This document shows, piece by piece, positions 48,341 through 61,804 of a stretch of 64,000 bases of DNA. Origin of the DNA: Megaleporinus macrocephalus (taxonomy: Eukaryota; Chordata; Actinopteri; Characiformes; Anostomidae); the NCBI GenBank assembly GCA_021613375.1, contig CM038726.1, forward strand, positions 14,131,841 to 14,195,840, read 5' to 3'. The notes under the pieces are model-generated. The model saw nothing but the letters and a program-made list of their open reading frames with translations. It did no database searches and was not told the origin of the DNA. The position numbers and the translations under genes were made by a program. The number at the start of each line of letters is the position of its first letter. Position 1 is the stretch's first letter.

Positions 48341-50689
48341 TCTTTATTATTTACTTTATATAGCCCATTACATTTATAAAAATACAGCTCAATGTGCTTC
48401 ACAGTGTATGTAAAGCAGAAGGCTGTGCCTGTGCTAACTGACTCAATGCTTTTTTAATAATCTAACCTATCGGAAACATGTACAAAGGAAATTAAGAAGG
48501 AGGCCAAGTACAGAGCCCTGAGGAACACCATCAACCCATGTGTCATGTTAAGGATTGTATTGTTTGATTTAAAAATACAAATAGCAGCTGTTGCAGCTGG
48601 ACAAGCTTTACAGAATCTTTACAAGAATCCCATAGAATTTACCTCCTGCTGTTCAATTTAGGTTGGAGTTAGTTTCTAGAACTAGACAGAACACTGCATT
48701 AATTAGATGACAGAAAAGCCACACATGGGCTTTGTGATAGGATTTAGGATCAGTTCTTTTTAACAAGGTCGTATGAAGGTAAATATTCGTTTAACACCTG
48801 AAGGCCTGGATCTATCCTAACAGTGAGACCTTTCACATTCCTACAAAATAAAGATCATGTGAAACTAGAATTGTGCATTTCCTGAGAAGAATGCAGAGTG
48901 ATTGCATAGCTAACGAAATTCCCAAGTGGTTGCTGTAGTGGTGCCTAAAGGTGGTTTCTGTGTTATCCCAGGTGGTTGCTATTAATACTGCATTGATTCT
49001 CAAAAACACAATCTTGAATGTTAATAGTTGCAGAGAGTTGTGAAAGACAGTGGTTCATTTTGTGTTGTGTTACTTAACTGCTGGATAGCAGTGTTGCCAG
49101 TTTTTGTTTGCTAAAATTAGATTTTTAAAAATCTATGGCACATGCCATATCAAAGCATTGCAATATATTGAATTGTAGCCCCCATATCATGATACAGTAT
49201 TGCCCAGTTCTTGCCAATTCCTATGCAATGCTTTGATATTGCAGGTGGTTGATAAGGTGTAGGTAGGTGCTTGCAGTGATTTTAGTATGGCTGCACGGGT
49301 GCAGCTGTGTGGTTGCTACGGTATTGCTGGTGGTTTGCAATGCACAGTCAATGCACATTATTATTGCACTCCGAATTAATATTAAATTAAAAGTTGCTAA
49401 AAAGTTGCCGTGGTTTCTCATTTTGGTTTGATTGTGATTTTTGCCAGTGCTCTGTAAAATTGGTAGAACCTCACAGCTACGATTGAACACACATATGGGC
49501 AGAGCACAGATGGGGTGATTGCAGTGGGCACTGGATCACAGAAGTAAACTTCTGACCTGTTTAGTCTTCTTGAGTTGACTCTGCATCCAGATGTCCATTT
49601 CTTGTGCTTGCTTGTCGTGTTTCCCAGCGCGACTGTCGGAGCCACCCAGTAATTCATACTCAGTAAGCCAACCTGACATTCCACGTGGGTTGCTGTTGCC
49701 ATGACAATACTGTCTTAGAACCAAGGATTGTGATTGCCTTTGTGAGCGGCAGGCGAAAAGCGTAATATTGGTATTTAAAAAAAGACATATTTTTAAATGC
49801 CATCTGAAAATACCACAAAACTGTCCCTGAGGGCAACCTGAAGGATACTAACCATTGATGAAGATGACCTGCTGATGACTGTGGAAAGCTTGATGGTAAC
49901 ATGAACTGAGAGCTCAATGAGCTGAGAATCTTTCTGACCCACAATGGCTGCAACTACGTCACTGTTACAGCCCATCCACATACTTTGGCCAGCAATGTGA
50001 CAGGGGATCACCTACTAGAGACATCAATGGAAAAACTAGGCTAGGCTAAGCTAAGCTGCTGATCATTATACACAAGGAAAAGATGTGCTTCTTCAAGCAG
50101 ATTTAAAAGTATGTGATGTTACCAGTTAACGCTGGTCCTGTGATTATATGACCAATACAAGCATTTCTGAATGTCTCTCAGCTCTTGCTTTGGTTTCTGG
50201 CCATGTGGTGTGTAAAGCTGGAGTTTTTGCCATCGTCCATCTGTTCACTGTTTCTTTTTTTTATTTGTGCACCAAAGAATGCTCCTCTCCCGAGCTGACT
50301 TTTCCTTCTCAGTTCTTACTTTTGAACTAGAGCTATGAAGCTAATATTGCTTACAAACACTGGAAGTGATTAGTTCCATGCACAAAACATTTCTTAACCC
50401 ACTTAAACCACATCCAGGTCTCAATTAAGGATGGTTTAGAACACGGCATGACTAACTGTAAACTATAAAAATGAAAAAAATAAACAAAGAAATCCACAGA
50501 TCCACTTCTTACCATGAAGATGAAGTTAGCATCGTATTTAAAAATTTCCACTCCATCTTAAAAGGCATAGCCTTTACATTGTGGCACCTCAGGCACAGAA
50601 CATTCAAATAGACAGCCGCTTTGACCCTAGTCTTCCTGAGCTGCATTTCCATCCATATGGAATCAGCTCACTTTAACTGTAAGTGACCT
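48341..50689. other. Intergenic, with GGTTGCT-rich tracts
   Basis: GGTGGTTGCT-like words recur at 48925-48980 and 49230-49335, a common decayed repeat in fishes. A set of overlapping minus-strand frames (49221-50011) looks denser than chance. It might be a decayed mobile-element gene, but no domain could be recognised. Confidence 0.4.
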
Positions 50690-51070
50690 GTTTTGATTGT
50701 CCGTTAGGTACCGGGTGCTATTTTGTGCTGTTATTTCCATCGTGGTTCCAAGCGAGCTGAGCCAGTACCAAAAGGTGATGTAAATCCACTACAGACTACT
50801 GATTGGTTGGAGAGAATCTTTACAATCACCGTATACAGATATGCTGGGCCTTGAGCTACCAGTTTGTCTTACCCTCTTATGTTGCAACCAGAATCATCTC
50901 GTTCTCTGGACTGTGATTACAGTGTTTCCCTTCTTTTGTTTTGCTGCCATCGGCCTCTTCTGAACAAAATTTTCGCCACATCTGTTTCATGGGGCATCAG
51001 TGTGATGATCAGTTACACTGAAAGGGGAACCGTCTCACAAAACCATGCGGCTAAAAAGCCGTGCTATTAA
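50690..51070. repeat. Probable dispersed DNA element with GGTACCGGG-type end
   Basis: GGTACCGGGTGCTATTTTGT and GGTTCCAAGCGAGCTGAGCC are phrases I recall from a fish nonautonomous DNA transposon. Boundaries are uncertain and no second copy lies in this window. Confidence 0.4.
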
Positions 51071-52179
51071 CATGGCATGCCAATAAATGAGCACAACAAG
51101 GACTGAGAAGAAGTAAACAGGGCTCAACTCAGATTTGCTTCCTTGTGGTGTCAGTTATTAAAACATGCTTGGGGCAGATTTTAGAATATCCTGCTGAAGA
51201 CCTTCCTTATGATCGTCAGGTGAAAATACTCACCACAAAGATTTTGATAAGTAAATTTACTGAACTCTATTAACTTTAACTGTATTGCTGGTTTATGGTT
51301 TATTACCAAAAGCCAATCTGCATCTATCTGCAGCTGTTACGGCGATGCTTTGTGATTTACTGCATGGTGCTGTACTACAGCCGCTTTTGAAGCGGAGTTA
51401 TACCACAAGGCAGGACCGTAATACGGATGATAGTTCCAATTTTAGTCTAAATATATAAATAAAGGTCCGCCCTTGCCTTTTTTCCAGATTTCTGTAAGTG
51501 GCTTATCAGCATAATTTGGAGCAAAGCTTTGAAGATTTAGATTAATTCATGGACACGATTTGGGTGACCATTAACTCCCAGTGTTTTTTGCAATCTTAAC
51601 CTAGCAGCTCCAGTTATAACCTAAAGAAGCAGACCTTGAACACTAAACATGTTTTGGCTGATTGGCTGCATATCCTGTAGAGGAGCTGCACCTTTACTAC
51701 TGCAGTCCAGTTTTTTGGTTAGGGCTCAGTGTTACAAGAGTATATCAGATATACTTAGAAAAGCTTATACTCAGTAAAGAGTTTTGTTCCCCTCCTTTGC
51801 TGCAGTAGCAGCCTCTACTCTTCTGGGAAGACATTACACTAGTAGTGCAGCGAGTTACCACGGCAACAGCCCCCAGTGATGGTGAAAATAAATTTGCTGC
51901 AGGCTTAAAAAAATGTTCATTTGTTTATTTAATTCATGCAATCTATGATATCTATCATATTCCTACATGAGAAGATGAGAAGAACTTCTGCAGGATATAT
52001 GACATCTTACATTAACACCACATCAGAAGTATCATTATTGAGGACCAAACAGTCACATCTCAGCTTCCATACAAGGAGGCTAAACTACGTGGCTTTGTTT
52101 GACATGTATAGCCCAATTAAAAATAACCATACATTTTGCTGCACTGCACATGTATTATGTTCTTTTAGTTGACAGATAT
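51071..52179. other. Intergenic, no feature recognised
   Basis: No exon or repeat family was identified. Confidence 0.45.
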
Positions 52180-52260
52180 TAAAGGATCAGTGTGTAACAT
52201 CTAGTGGTAAGTTAGAATATTGTAATCATCTGGACACCCCCAGCTTAGGCTTAATTCAGC
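52180..52260. repeat. Fragment of a common fish repeat
   Basis: AAAGGATCAGTGTGTAACAT followed by CTAGTGGTAAGTTAGAATAT resembles a widespread teleost repeat (recollection). It is short and diverged. Confidence 0.4.
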
Positions 52261-54009
52261 CCTCACCTTTTAAAGCATTTATTAAAACATCTTAATTGTT
52301 TATTATTTATCCTGGTTTTCTTATAAGGACATTCTCCAGTTTTTTCAGATTTTCCGGTCCTACATTAAATCATGCTACGGTTACATGGAAGGTGGCAAAT
52401 ACAAACCTATCTGGTCAGTATACTACCTGAAGCTTTGTGCACTGAGCTATTGATAAGCACTATGATAAAACATGATTATACACTAATTAAAGTGTAGTTT
52501 TGTATACTTGTATACAGTGCTTAATTTGTGCTGGCTCTTGCTGGAACAAGATCCGGCACCTCTCATATTTCAGGTACCTGTGTTCCAGAACTTATTTATG
52601 TGGATCCACCACCTCTTTGAGGTCTTTTTTTTGTAGGACACCAAAAACTATTCGTCCAGTGGCATCTCTGAGATTTTATGGTTGCAGCTCTTTACTGCAG
52701 TCATTAAAGCTAGGATTATTTTATTGTATAGAATGCTACTATGTTAGATGGACACTTGAAGCACTGTTGTGTCTGTGCGTTCCAGGACCTTTTCCCTCAC
52801 TGCCACTTGCTGGATCACCCCACCTTTAACACCATTACCTGATGTTTTACAAATGAAGCACTGCTTGTATACTTATAGTTGTTTTGTGTTTCTGCTATTA
52901 GAGACAGCTATCAGTCTTACACGGAGCATCTTTACACTTCTTGGGAGATGTCTGAAAGGACCTCAAACTTGTTTTTGCCCAGCCCTATTAAAAGCACATT
53001 AATAGACACTCATTGAGATGGCTGGCTTGCATTATTTGGATTGAAGTGTGTGTATAATGTGTTTCTCATTCAAACAATTCATTTCAGGCATTCCTTTGTC
53101 TTCATATGTTAGGACGGTAGAACAAAGATATACCAGAGAGCTTTTATTGGGCTTTAAGCTTTAGCTCAATGTGGTAATGTGTTTTGTTATAGATACTGTG
53201 CGAGTCGGTATCATTAAACTTGAATTGGCATCAATGGACGACTTAGGTTTGTTGGAAATGCTGCACACCAGAGTGAACAACAGAGGGTTTCTGATTTGCC
53301 CTTTGTCGTGTTCCTAAGGGAATCAGCACAGATTTGTGGACACTGATTTAAACTGACTAGTGTCTGGTTCAGCCTCAGAGGTACCAACCCCAGCCTAGCC
53401 AAAAGTGTGCGTGCTGCAGCTCGTCATGAAGAATTGAATATTTTCAATAAACCTGTAAATTAACCATTTTTTCAAACATACTGTAAAAAAAACAAACATT
53501 TGTTTTAGCTTTTAAAAAATATTAAATTGTCTGCCTTTAAAATGACATCATTGGACATCAAATAGCAAGCTGAGACATTCATTGATGTTTTAAAGTCTAA
53601 TAGCTTCAATAAAATCAAAGCCAGGCTACTTATTAAATTTTTTTACACACCAAGAACCAGATTCATAACTCAAATGGCATTAGTTCTGTCACATAACATG
53701 TATATCACAGTATTCATACAATCACCATGTCTGTGATTAGCACATCATTGTCTTTTAACACTGCTGTATTTTTTATCAGAGCGACATCCAATCAGAATTG
53801 ACCTTTAAATGAGCTCATGCATAACACCAAGTAAACTTTTTTAGGAGCAATGAGTAAGATGACGCAACCTATTGACTTCATACTCCAATAAATAGGGGAA
53901 AACATATTACCAGTAAACTCGCCACCTCCATCTTTAATAATAAATAAAAAGTTTAGCTTGAAATTCCATTACAGGATAGCAATGAGCAAGTGGCTTTTGT
54001 GATAACCGT
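52261..54009. other. Intergenic, no feature recognised
   Basis: No recognisable exon. A 109-codon frame (52500-52829) is featureless. Confidence 0.45.
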
Positions 54010-54310
54010 GAGCTGCTGAGAGCTTCAGCCTAGAGAGCTTCAGCTTGTGTTAACTCTTCCTTTCATTGGCTACCTAGCCTTAAAAGATCTAACTGAACCT
54101 TCAACATGACTAGCAAGAAGTTAGAATATGCCATCGGGGCAGTGATAATTCTTCATCCTCTAATGTTGGACACATAATATTGGACCCCTTGAGGTATGAA
54201 ATGATATTACAAGACATGATGAGTCAGGACTAGCTGGTTAGCCTGCTAACTTCATCTTTTTAACAAAATACAAAGATATGTGTGACGTACTGTTAACAGT
54301 TTTTGATGAC
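54010..54310. repeat. Dispersed repeat D, copy 2
   Basis: Shares AAGATCTAACTGAAC-type, GTTAGAATATGCCATCGGGG and ACAAGACATGATGAGTCAGG words in order with 42945-43300. Confidence 0.7.
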
Positions 54311-54545
54311 CAGTTGTAATACTGATGACCATTTTGTAAATACAAACATCTTTCAAATTTGATGCCTGCAATATACTTAAAAAAGCAGGAACGGGGCAAA
54401 ACAAGTGTAAAACAGAATATTCTAGTTACATAATTTTGAAAGATTTCACGATCAGCAGGTGAATTGGTAACAGATGAGGGGATCTAATATGGTGTAAAAG
54501 TAACACAACATTTGCAAGCGAAGCCGAGACGTGGCTTACCATTAT

Positions 54546-54553
54546 ATTGTTAA
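54546..54553. repeat. Target-site duplication ATTGTTAA (left)
   Basis: The exact octamer recurs at 55417-55424, outside the right end of the element. Confidence 0.8.
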
Positions 54554-55416
54554 TTAAGATGGACCGAACCGATTCCGATCGCCGATCACCTTTAAACGCG
54601 ATCGGCCGATAGCCGATACCGATAGAGGACGGGGCCATATGCCACAGCAGGGCTACATGTAGTTAATAGCTCCAGCAAGTCATGTAACATGGTCTAAACT
54701 GGTTTATTACCATTTTTAACGAGCTCATATGAAACAGCATAATATTTTGAACAAAATTAACAGTAAATAAACAAAGTAAATCAAACATATATCACCAATA
54801 CTGCAATCATTACATTTAAATGCTTAATTTAAAACTAAAAAAGCTAATTAAATAAATGCAGTAAAAACTGCAGTCATTAAACTCAGACTCTGTCATTTTA
54901 AACAAAAAACTGCAATCATTAAATTTAGATCTTGAATTGTTGCTGCTGTTCTGTTCGTACCGGTCAGATCTGGTCTGTATGGTGTTCTGGGTTATTTGTT
55001 TTGTGCTAGCTGTGCATGCTAGCTCTGCTGTTTGCTGATACTCACTGTATTCAGGTGCGGGTGTAGTCTAAAAACTGTATCAGATTAGAAGTGTTAAATG
55101 TATTTTTCTTGGTTCTCCAACGAGAAGCGGTTAATTTTAGAGATTTTAAAAACGTCCTGGATGAGTCTGTGTCACATACGGCAACAAGCTGCCAGACGGA
55201 CGCAACACAATGCAACGCAACCTGTTCTCGCGAGTCCGCTGCTTTAGTCAGTCTGTGGAAAATGAAAGGGTATGTGTTTCCACCTAGCGGTTTAGATAGG
55301 AATTGCAGAGAGTGGGCCGGAGGGGGTTTCAACAAAACGCTAGCTGGAAATACAGAAATTAGGCTCATCTGTTTAACGCCATTGAATGGCCGATACCGAT
55401 ACATAGCCCATCTCTA
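54554..55416. mobile_element. Nonautonomous hAT element, family E copy 1
   Basis: The left end TTAAGATGGACCGAACCG and the right end, whose inverted complement starts TAGAGATGGGCTATG, are short imperfect inverted repeats of hAT type. They are flanked by a perfect 8-bp duplication. The 863-bp interior matches 61805-62657 throughout (for example CTACATGTAGTTA, GGTTTATTACCATTTTTAAC, TACCGGTCAGATCTGGTCTG). Open frames at 55051-55417 on both strands are not conserved in copy 2 and are not genes. Confidence 0.9.
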
Positions 55417-55424
55417 ATTGTTAA

Positions 55425-56592
55425 CAAATCCAGTGAATCCAGAGAAATCTAAATAGGTATGGAGCGATTCAGAAACCAGTGTGACCTTCAAGCCCTCAGA
55501 TGGCATTTCATAAGAAACCTTTAATTATAGCCACATGCATTCAGGAGTTCTTTGGAAGACCAAGCAACAAAACAAGCCATCAGCCCACATTAATGACTGA
55601 GCAGGCTTATTACTGCTGCACTGTTTGCTCATAACTTCATGATCAACTGCTACGTTTTGATTGTGACCCCAGATGTTATACATTATACAGATACAACAAA
55701 AAGAAAAAGGTGACCAGATTTTGGCCAACGCACTCAGTATTCAGTGACAGTTGACGTAACCATAAAGCTATGTCTGTGGACAAAACAGAAGAGGAAATGT
55801 TTCGAAGAACAACGTGGTTGCAGGCGATCAAAACCTGTTTATCTTGTTGAATACGAAACCACAACAGGTTCATGTGCTATAGCTGATGCAGAGACTGGTG
55901 AGCGGGATTTACTTTACTAGGCTCTCCACTACTATGCAACCTTAGAGTTAATTGTGTGGTAACTTGGCTAGGAACTAGATTTTGCTCAGCCAATACAAAT
56001 AATAAAGAAAAAAAAATATTTAAAGCTGTTGACATAGTTACATACTGACCCCCTACATTAGTGTCTAGAGTGAGATTTTCAGATTTAAAGACTTGGAAAT
56101 AAACCTTCTGATGATGTGCCTTAAAGGTAGGAGGAACGTTTGGCAACTCCAAGATGGCTAACACAGGAGGAGCCAGATTTGAATGTTATTGTTATGAAGC
56201 TTAATATCATGCATGTATTGTTTATTATCTTTTATTGCTGTTATGAAAATGCTTAAACCATTAAAATTTGTCCGAGATTGGAGACCTGCCCAAGCAACCT
56301 CACAGAATCCTAGAGCTCCTGACCATACATGGCAGATTATGGTCCAGTTAAAAAACAGTAGCCCGTTGCATACGGTTAAATATGTCATCAACAATCTCTC
56401 AAATCAGATCATAAAATAAGCTCACACAAATTGCATCAACAGCTTAGTTATCAGCCTCAGCGTTGGTGCATCTGTACATTCTGTCAAACTCACATCTGGT
56501 AGGTGTATATAAATTTGAGCGTAATAGGAAATATTAATAGTAATAATACTATAATACTAATCATTCCTGTGCATGGCAATCCAGTATAAAAG
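55425..56592. other. Intergenic, no feature recognised
   Basis: No recognisable exon or repeat family on either strand. Confidence 0.5.
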
Positions 56593-56622
56593 TGTATGTA
56601 TGTATGTATGTATGTATGTATG
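56593..56622. repeat. (TATG)n microsatellite
   Basis: About seven tetranucleotide units are seen directly. Confidence 0.95.
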
Positions 56623-56963
56623 CAATTTGGTGTAAACAAATGCTGCAGCCATTCCATGTGAAATGTTATTCTGTGCTTTTGCTTTGTACTACTGACACCA
56701 CCTTAAAAATAAACCAGAGTTGACGCAGAGGCACCTCATATACTGAAGTAATATGATGGAGTGTTTAATAGAGTGTTTGAATGTGAAAAAATAACACTAT
56801 GCACAATTTACATTATTTATTTTAATTTTCTGTTATAATTGCAACACTATAGTGTTAAGTTTGGTGTATAGTGAAATCAGTGCACCCACACCTACGAGCC
56901 CAGCCATTGATTCATGAATTTATTGGATGCACTGGCTCCATTATAAAACATGTACATGAACTA

Positions 56964-58091
56964 TAGGCCTGTGTATTGGCAAGAACCTGCTGATACAATA
57001 TATATCATGATACGGCGGTCACGATTTAATATATCACAATAGACTGCAATATTGCAAGCAAAGTGATATATTTTTCAAATCTTAGTTGAATTAAGAGTTC
57101 CAACGCTGGGGGTGCTGGCTTGGCAGGCCTCAGAAGCAGGAGGCTCCAGTAAGAGAGCAGGGCTCAGAGAGATCTTTAGTCAACAGGTCATTAATGATTA
57201 CTTTAGCAGTACATAGCATAGAGCAGGGGTATATAGGCTCAGACACCCATATATATCTAGGTCTGGGCATGTGTGTGTGGCTGTAAACACAAAAGGAAAA
57301 TCAATGTGTTTATAACTTGTTTTTAATCACTCTACTTAAGTCTAGAAAAACTAATGACATGAGAGTATTAATCCACTAATGTGATACAAACATACGTTCA
57401 TAACATCACTAACTGCTTTAGCAATTAACCAATACACTCTAGTCACACTGGATAAACACATAAATACACAGCAATTGTTCACGTAAACCCAAACTGCTCA
57501 TTGGTGTAAACATTGCTAGTATGAACCTATCCAATAGTAGCATTTAGCGTAGTGCTAACAGATGAATTTGCTATCCCATAGTCACTATTTTAACACAACT
57601 ACAACATATATTGCTCAGTAGAGAACTAGAATCAGTATTAAACTTACTTTGTTCAAATGGACGCACACCAATTAAGAAAAGCAGACAAGGTGCCACCAAA
57701 TGAGACAACAGCTCTGTTTACTGCATAAAAGAACGATAGAAAAAACTGAAGAAATAACTAAACAAAGCAGCGCTGAGCATTCACTAGGTTGGGTTTAGTG
57801 CCATCTACTGGACATTCCAGAAACCACAGCTTTCTGAATAGCCTAAAGAATAGATATATGAAGACTTTCCTACATCACTACTAAAGCACACCACTATATG
57901 AACAGGTTTGCCAATGCTTACAGTAGCACTGCGCCCTTGGGTTGCTTGTTAATGTTGGAGTGGAGCTGAAAATGGGTTCCAACCCTGCCATCTAGTGGTC
58001 AGAGGTTTAAACACAACACTGTGTTTTGGAGAATCGATACAGTATCACTATATAAAACATCCTGATATTTCAATATTTTCTTACACCCCTA
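56964..58091. mobile_element. hAT-type element, about 1.1 kb
   Basis: The left end TAGGCCTGTGTATTGGCAAG and the inverted right end TAGGGGTGTAAGAAAATATT agree in TAGG and TGTR. The subterminal ATACAATATATATCATGATA (left) and AATCGATACAGTATCACTAT (right) are typical of this family in my memory. Flanking octamers ATGAACTA and ATGATTAA match at five of eight positions, so the duplication is weak. No transposase frame is present. Confidence 0.6.
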
Positions 58092-59654
58092 ATGATTAAA
58101 GCATGGTTTATGTAAGTGATATGTAAATTAATTGCTGGTAGGCTGGCGCTTGATTTCAGGCGCTGAAGGGAATTCATCATTGAGCTGGAATCTCTGCATG
58201 TTCAGTGTAGTTGTCGTTTAGTGAATCAGACACAGAGGAGGTCAAATCTGTGCTGCTTGATGAATGAGAACCTCTGGAATCATTACCATCATCAGTCACG
58301 TTGCTTTTTCTCTCTCACTGTCCGCTCCTCCATCCCTACGTCTTTCTCCCCATCAGTATTCATCACTGTCATCATCTTTCTTTTTTTCTTTCTTACTCCT
58401 TGCGTAGCCCTGAGAGGAGCCAGCATGTTTGGTATTGGACAGAGAAGGCCTCAGGCTACTCTCAGCACTTTTGATTTTTTTTTTCTTATTGCCTCTGGTC
58501 TCCAGCCCTCATTAGCACTGACCGTCTCTGCCCTGTTCACCTCAGTGTTCCTTTGTCTCTGCCCGCAGGGGACAGCTAGGCCCCGCCCTCATCAGATTCC
58601 CCGCGCTGGGCCTCCGAGCACACCAAAAACAACGGTGGCTGTACAGACTATGAGAGGAGACGTTAATGAAGATAAAACATCTAGATAAAGCTGTCCGGTA
58701 CCAAAGAGTACGGAGACTGATTGTTATTGGACTCTCAGTGTTATTGCCACTATGCGCTCAAGTTTGATTGGACCATCCTGGTACGTGGGGTACATTATGA
58801 AAGCGTGGCCTCAGTCGAAGCAAGAAGTGCTCGAAAAGAGTGTGAAGAAGGCCGCAGCAAGCCAAGCAGCCGCCTGCTTGTTTGACATGTTCTAGATCTG
58901 TATCTCTGCATCCTGTTCTGTCTTATACAGTCCGTTTCAGAAGTGACTTGACTCAACAGCTTTTAGTTTCAGTATTTGAATCAGCTTTTCGTTCACTGCT
59001 GAAGCAAACTGGTCTTTACATACGCTCACAAATCACAGAATGCTGAGCTTTAAGAGGACTCACTGTACTCATCTTCAGTCTTCGTTCTTGGGTCTGTTAG
59101 AATAGATTTACATGCTTCAGTTTTCCCAACACAACACTTTTCCCATATTATGTGTCCAAATTCACTCTCTTTCTGAAACACTCTGTCAGAGCCGATGAGC
59201 CCACTTCATTCTGATTGGTCAACCGCCAGCTCCTACTCAAAGTTCAGCCTCCACATTGCTGTGCCTGTTCTTACAATGGCACCGGTTCTGCTAAATCGGT
59301 TTGAACCAGAGTTCGATCCAGAAAGGCGGACACAACAAGTTGGTGCTTCACATCCACTTAATAAGTAAGCTAGGCTGGAGCAGGATGTTTCATAGTAGTA
59401 GGTTGTTACTTTTTTAGCTCTCTGTGTGTTGCGTGAGGATGAGCCAAGCCAGCTGGTAGGCTGGCAGTAGGGATTGTTACGTGATGATGTCACCAAATAG
59501 CTGAGAAAAGGGCTGGAATGTCAATGAGGTATCTCTCTCACCACTGTGTACTTTGGGCTTTATAAATTTGCAGACCATTTATATGCACAGAGAAGTGCAT
59601 TGCATGCTAAAGACAAGGGAAAAAACAAAAAACATAATGGGTCCCCTTAAATGC
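58092..59654. other. Intergenic, with an unassigned open frame
   Basis: A 155-codon + strand frame (58221-58688) contains a good splice-acceptor-like TTTGTCTCTGCCCGCAG at 58553-58569 followed by a short proline-rich tail. I recognise no domain and do not call it a gene. The block 58140-58690 could instead be a conserved noncoding element. Confidence 0.35.
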
Positions 59655-59995
59655 CTCCAGGCGGCACGGTGGTGTAGTGGTTAGCACTGTCGCCTCACAG
59701 CAAGACGATCTGGGTTGGATTTCCGGTCCAGGCCGTTCAGTGTGGACTGTGTATGTTCTCCCCGTGCTTGAGTGGGTTTCCTCTGGGTACTTCGGTTTCC
59801 TCCCACAGTCCAAACACATGCATGGTATGTTGCTCAGTCACTCTAAATTGCCTGTAGGTGTGAGTGTGTGTGTGTGATTGTGGGTGATTGTGTCTCAAGC
59901 CTGGGTGTGTGGCGAGGGTTGTGTCAGGAAGGGCATCAGAAATCTATTATGCGAGTTGACTCGCTGTGAAGACCCCTTTAGAAGGGAATTTGTTT
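59655..59995 (+). mobile_element. tRNA-derived SINE, plus strand
   Basis: GGTGGTGTAGTGGTTAGCAC (A box-like) and GATCTGGGTTGGATTTCC (B box-like) form a tRNA-like promoter. The body has GTTCTCCCCGTGCTTGAGTG and TTTCCTCCCACAGTCCAAAC, a conserved SINE body widely found in teleosts. A (TG)n run lies at about 59864-59876 and the 3' part ends near 59995. Confidence 0.8.
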
Positions 59996-60149
59996 TTCAA
60001 ATCTACATGATAAAATGGTTAATACGGAAACAAAGTCATTTGGAGTAGTTTGATGTGAAATGCTCCCTTTCAGAAAGTTATTATACAAATACATTAATTA
60101 CACTGATAATGTAATTATAAAATAATAATTAAGTACACTGACAAACGTC

Positions 60150-60480
60150 TAAAGTAGAGGTCACTACGGGCTGCGGGCCGGGTCCGGGCCTAGACTGTCC
60201 AACGCGGACCCAAAGTGATCAACTATTGAGAAGCATTTAAATTTGGCAGTGTTTATTTTAAGCGACGGAACTTTTTTGTTTATTGTCTTTATGGTATACG
60301 GGCTTTGCGGCGCAGTAAACTCACAGACTAATCACGTGCGTTGTAAGATAGCCAAAAGTGCTCCTCAGCCAATCAGATCTGTGCAGATTCTGGCATGTGC
60401 CACACACAGACGAGGTACGAAGCGAGAAGCAGCAGTTGGAGAATAAAGCGAGTCAGAGAAAGGCTTATTTAGACAGTGTG
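60150..60480 (+). mobile_element. Possible 5' terminus of an autonomous hAT element
   Basis: GAGGTCACTACGGGCTGCGG and GGGTCCGGGCCTAGACTGTC resemble the ends of hAT elements that encode ZBED/GTF2I-like transposases. No transposase coding sequence follows, so it is a fragment at best. The family link is from memory. Confidence 0.35.
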
Positions 60481-61796
60481 CTTTAAAAAGTTTTATTTAC
60501 TTTTTCTGTAAATAAACAATATAAGATGCACTTTTTTTCAAAAGTCTTCTGTTTTTTTAATGTAGACCTTGTTTTTATTTAAAGTGCGGAAAGAAATATA
60601 TATATTTAGAAACTCAGCATTTAAACAGTAAATATACTGAAATATACTGAACGGTATGTGTGATGTGTTGGTGTTTCAGTTGCTGATGGTATAAGATGTT
60701 GATACTAGACTACTTCAGTAAACAGGATACACCACTGAATCATAACACAAGTTAGAAATCATGACTGAACTATAATTTTCTCTAACTGGACCTTACTAAA
60801 CCCCCGGTCTTAAGCTTTCTCATATGTTTTTTTCTGAGACTTTTGGCTAAAAGTTCTTGACTGAAGGGTACATCCAGTGTTGTTCAAGACAAAATAGTCC
60901 CAAATACATAATGCATGTAATTTCCTAATAGCCCTTTCCACTGATAAGTTGAGGGTATGTTGTTGTGTGATGTAATGAGCAGCCTTCTCCATTCACAAAG
61001 TACTTCAGGAGAGGAACAGAGCAACATTAGACTGAACCAGAAATAGATCTCTATTTCTGAAAGTACTTACCATGCTGTCCCCAGCTTTCCAACGTGTCAG
61101 TTTAGCTGAAAGGGGACTAGAGAGAGAGAGAGAGAGAGAGAGACCTCTAGGTCTGTTCATGGTGTGTTTTAATGTGTAAAGAGGGCACAAAGTGACCCGT
61201 GTGACTCAGAGGTCTCTAGCCTTATTAATGGGAGAAAGGGTTTTAAGCGAGGCAGATGGCAGGATGCAGGTGTGTCTGGGTAGCACAGGGACCGCACATT
61301 CATTTAATTAGCCTGTTTCACAGCAGCGGTCTAATGGGCTTTTCATCTTATGCATTCAAAACAAGAATAAAAATGGGAATGGAAAATATCTAAGAGTGAT
61401 TATGATAAACATGCTCACCGCTGATTTCTGTTTAGTGCAGACGTACAGTAAGGGAGAATGGGGTGGAGGGAGGGGGGGTGCTTTTATGAACAGTGTCTGT
61501 TTGCTGCTACTCTAAAGCGTTTCTGTGCCTTAGTTGAACATGAACAGGCTGGTGATGAATATCTCTGTGCAGAGTTAGAGGAAATAACTTCTGTCTTTAT
61601 AGCACAAAAAGGAACTTCTACTAAAGGACTGTCTGCAAGTTTACTTTAAAAAAATTAAAGTACAAAAAAATCTCATACTAAATTACTGAGCCTGTTTGTT
61701 TAAGGATTTGTTGTTTTTTTCAGAATTTAAACTAAAAATATGAATTTATGTTGCCATTCAAAATTTGGAATCACTGATTTCAAGAATTTTAAGGAA
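60481..61796. other. Intergenic, with (GA)n near 61.11 kb
   Basis: A (GA)n run lies at 61113-61142. The piece at 61300-61370 (TTCATTTAATTAGCCTGTTT) is AT-rich with homeodomain-like words. No exon was recognised. Confidence 0.45.
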
Positions 61797-61804
61797 ATTA
61801 AAAT
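61797..61804. repeat. Target-site duplication ATTAAAAT (left)
   Basis: The octamer on the right, GTTAAAAT at 62658-62665, differs at one position. Confidence 0.75.

Noticed and set aside
55051..55417. Overlapping frames of 117 and 108 codons on opposite strands
   Set aside because: They lie inside a nonautonomous hAT element and are not kept in the second copy at 61805-62657.
58221..58688. 155-codon frame with a splice-acceptor-like site inside
   Set aside because: No recognisable domain; poly(T)-encoded Phe runs and low complexity suggest chance.
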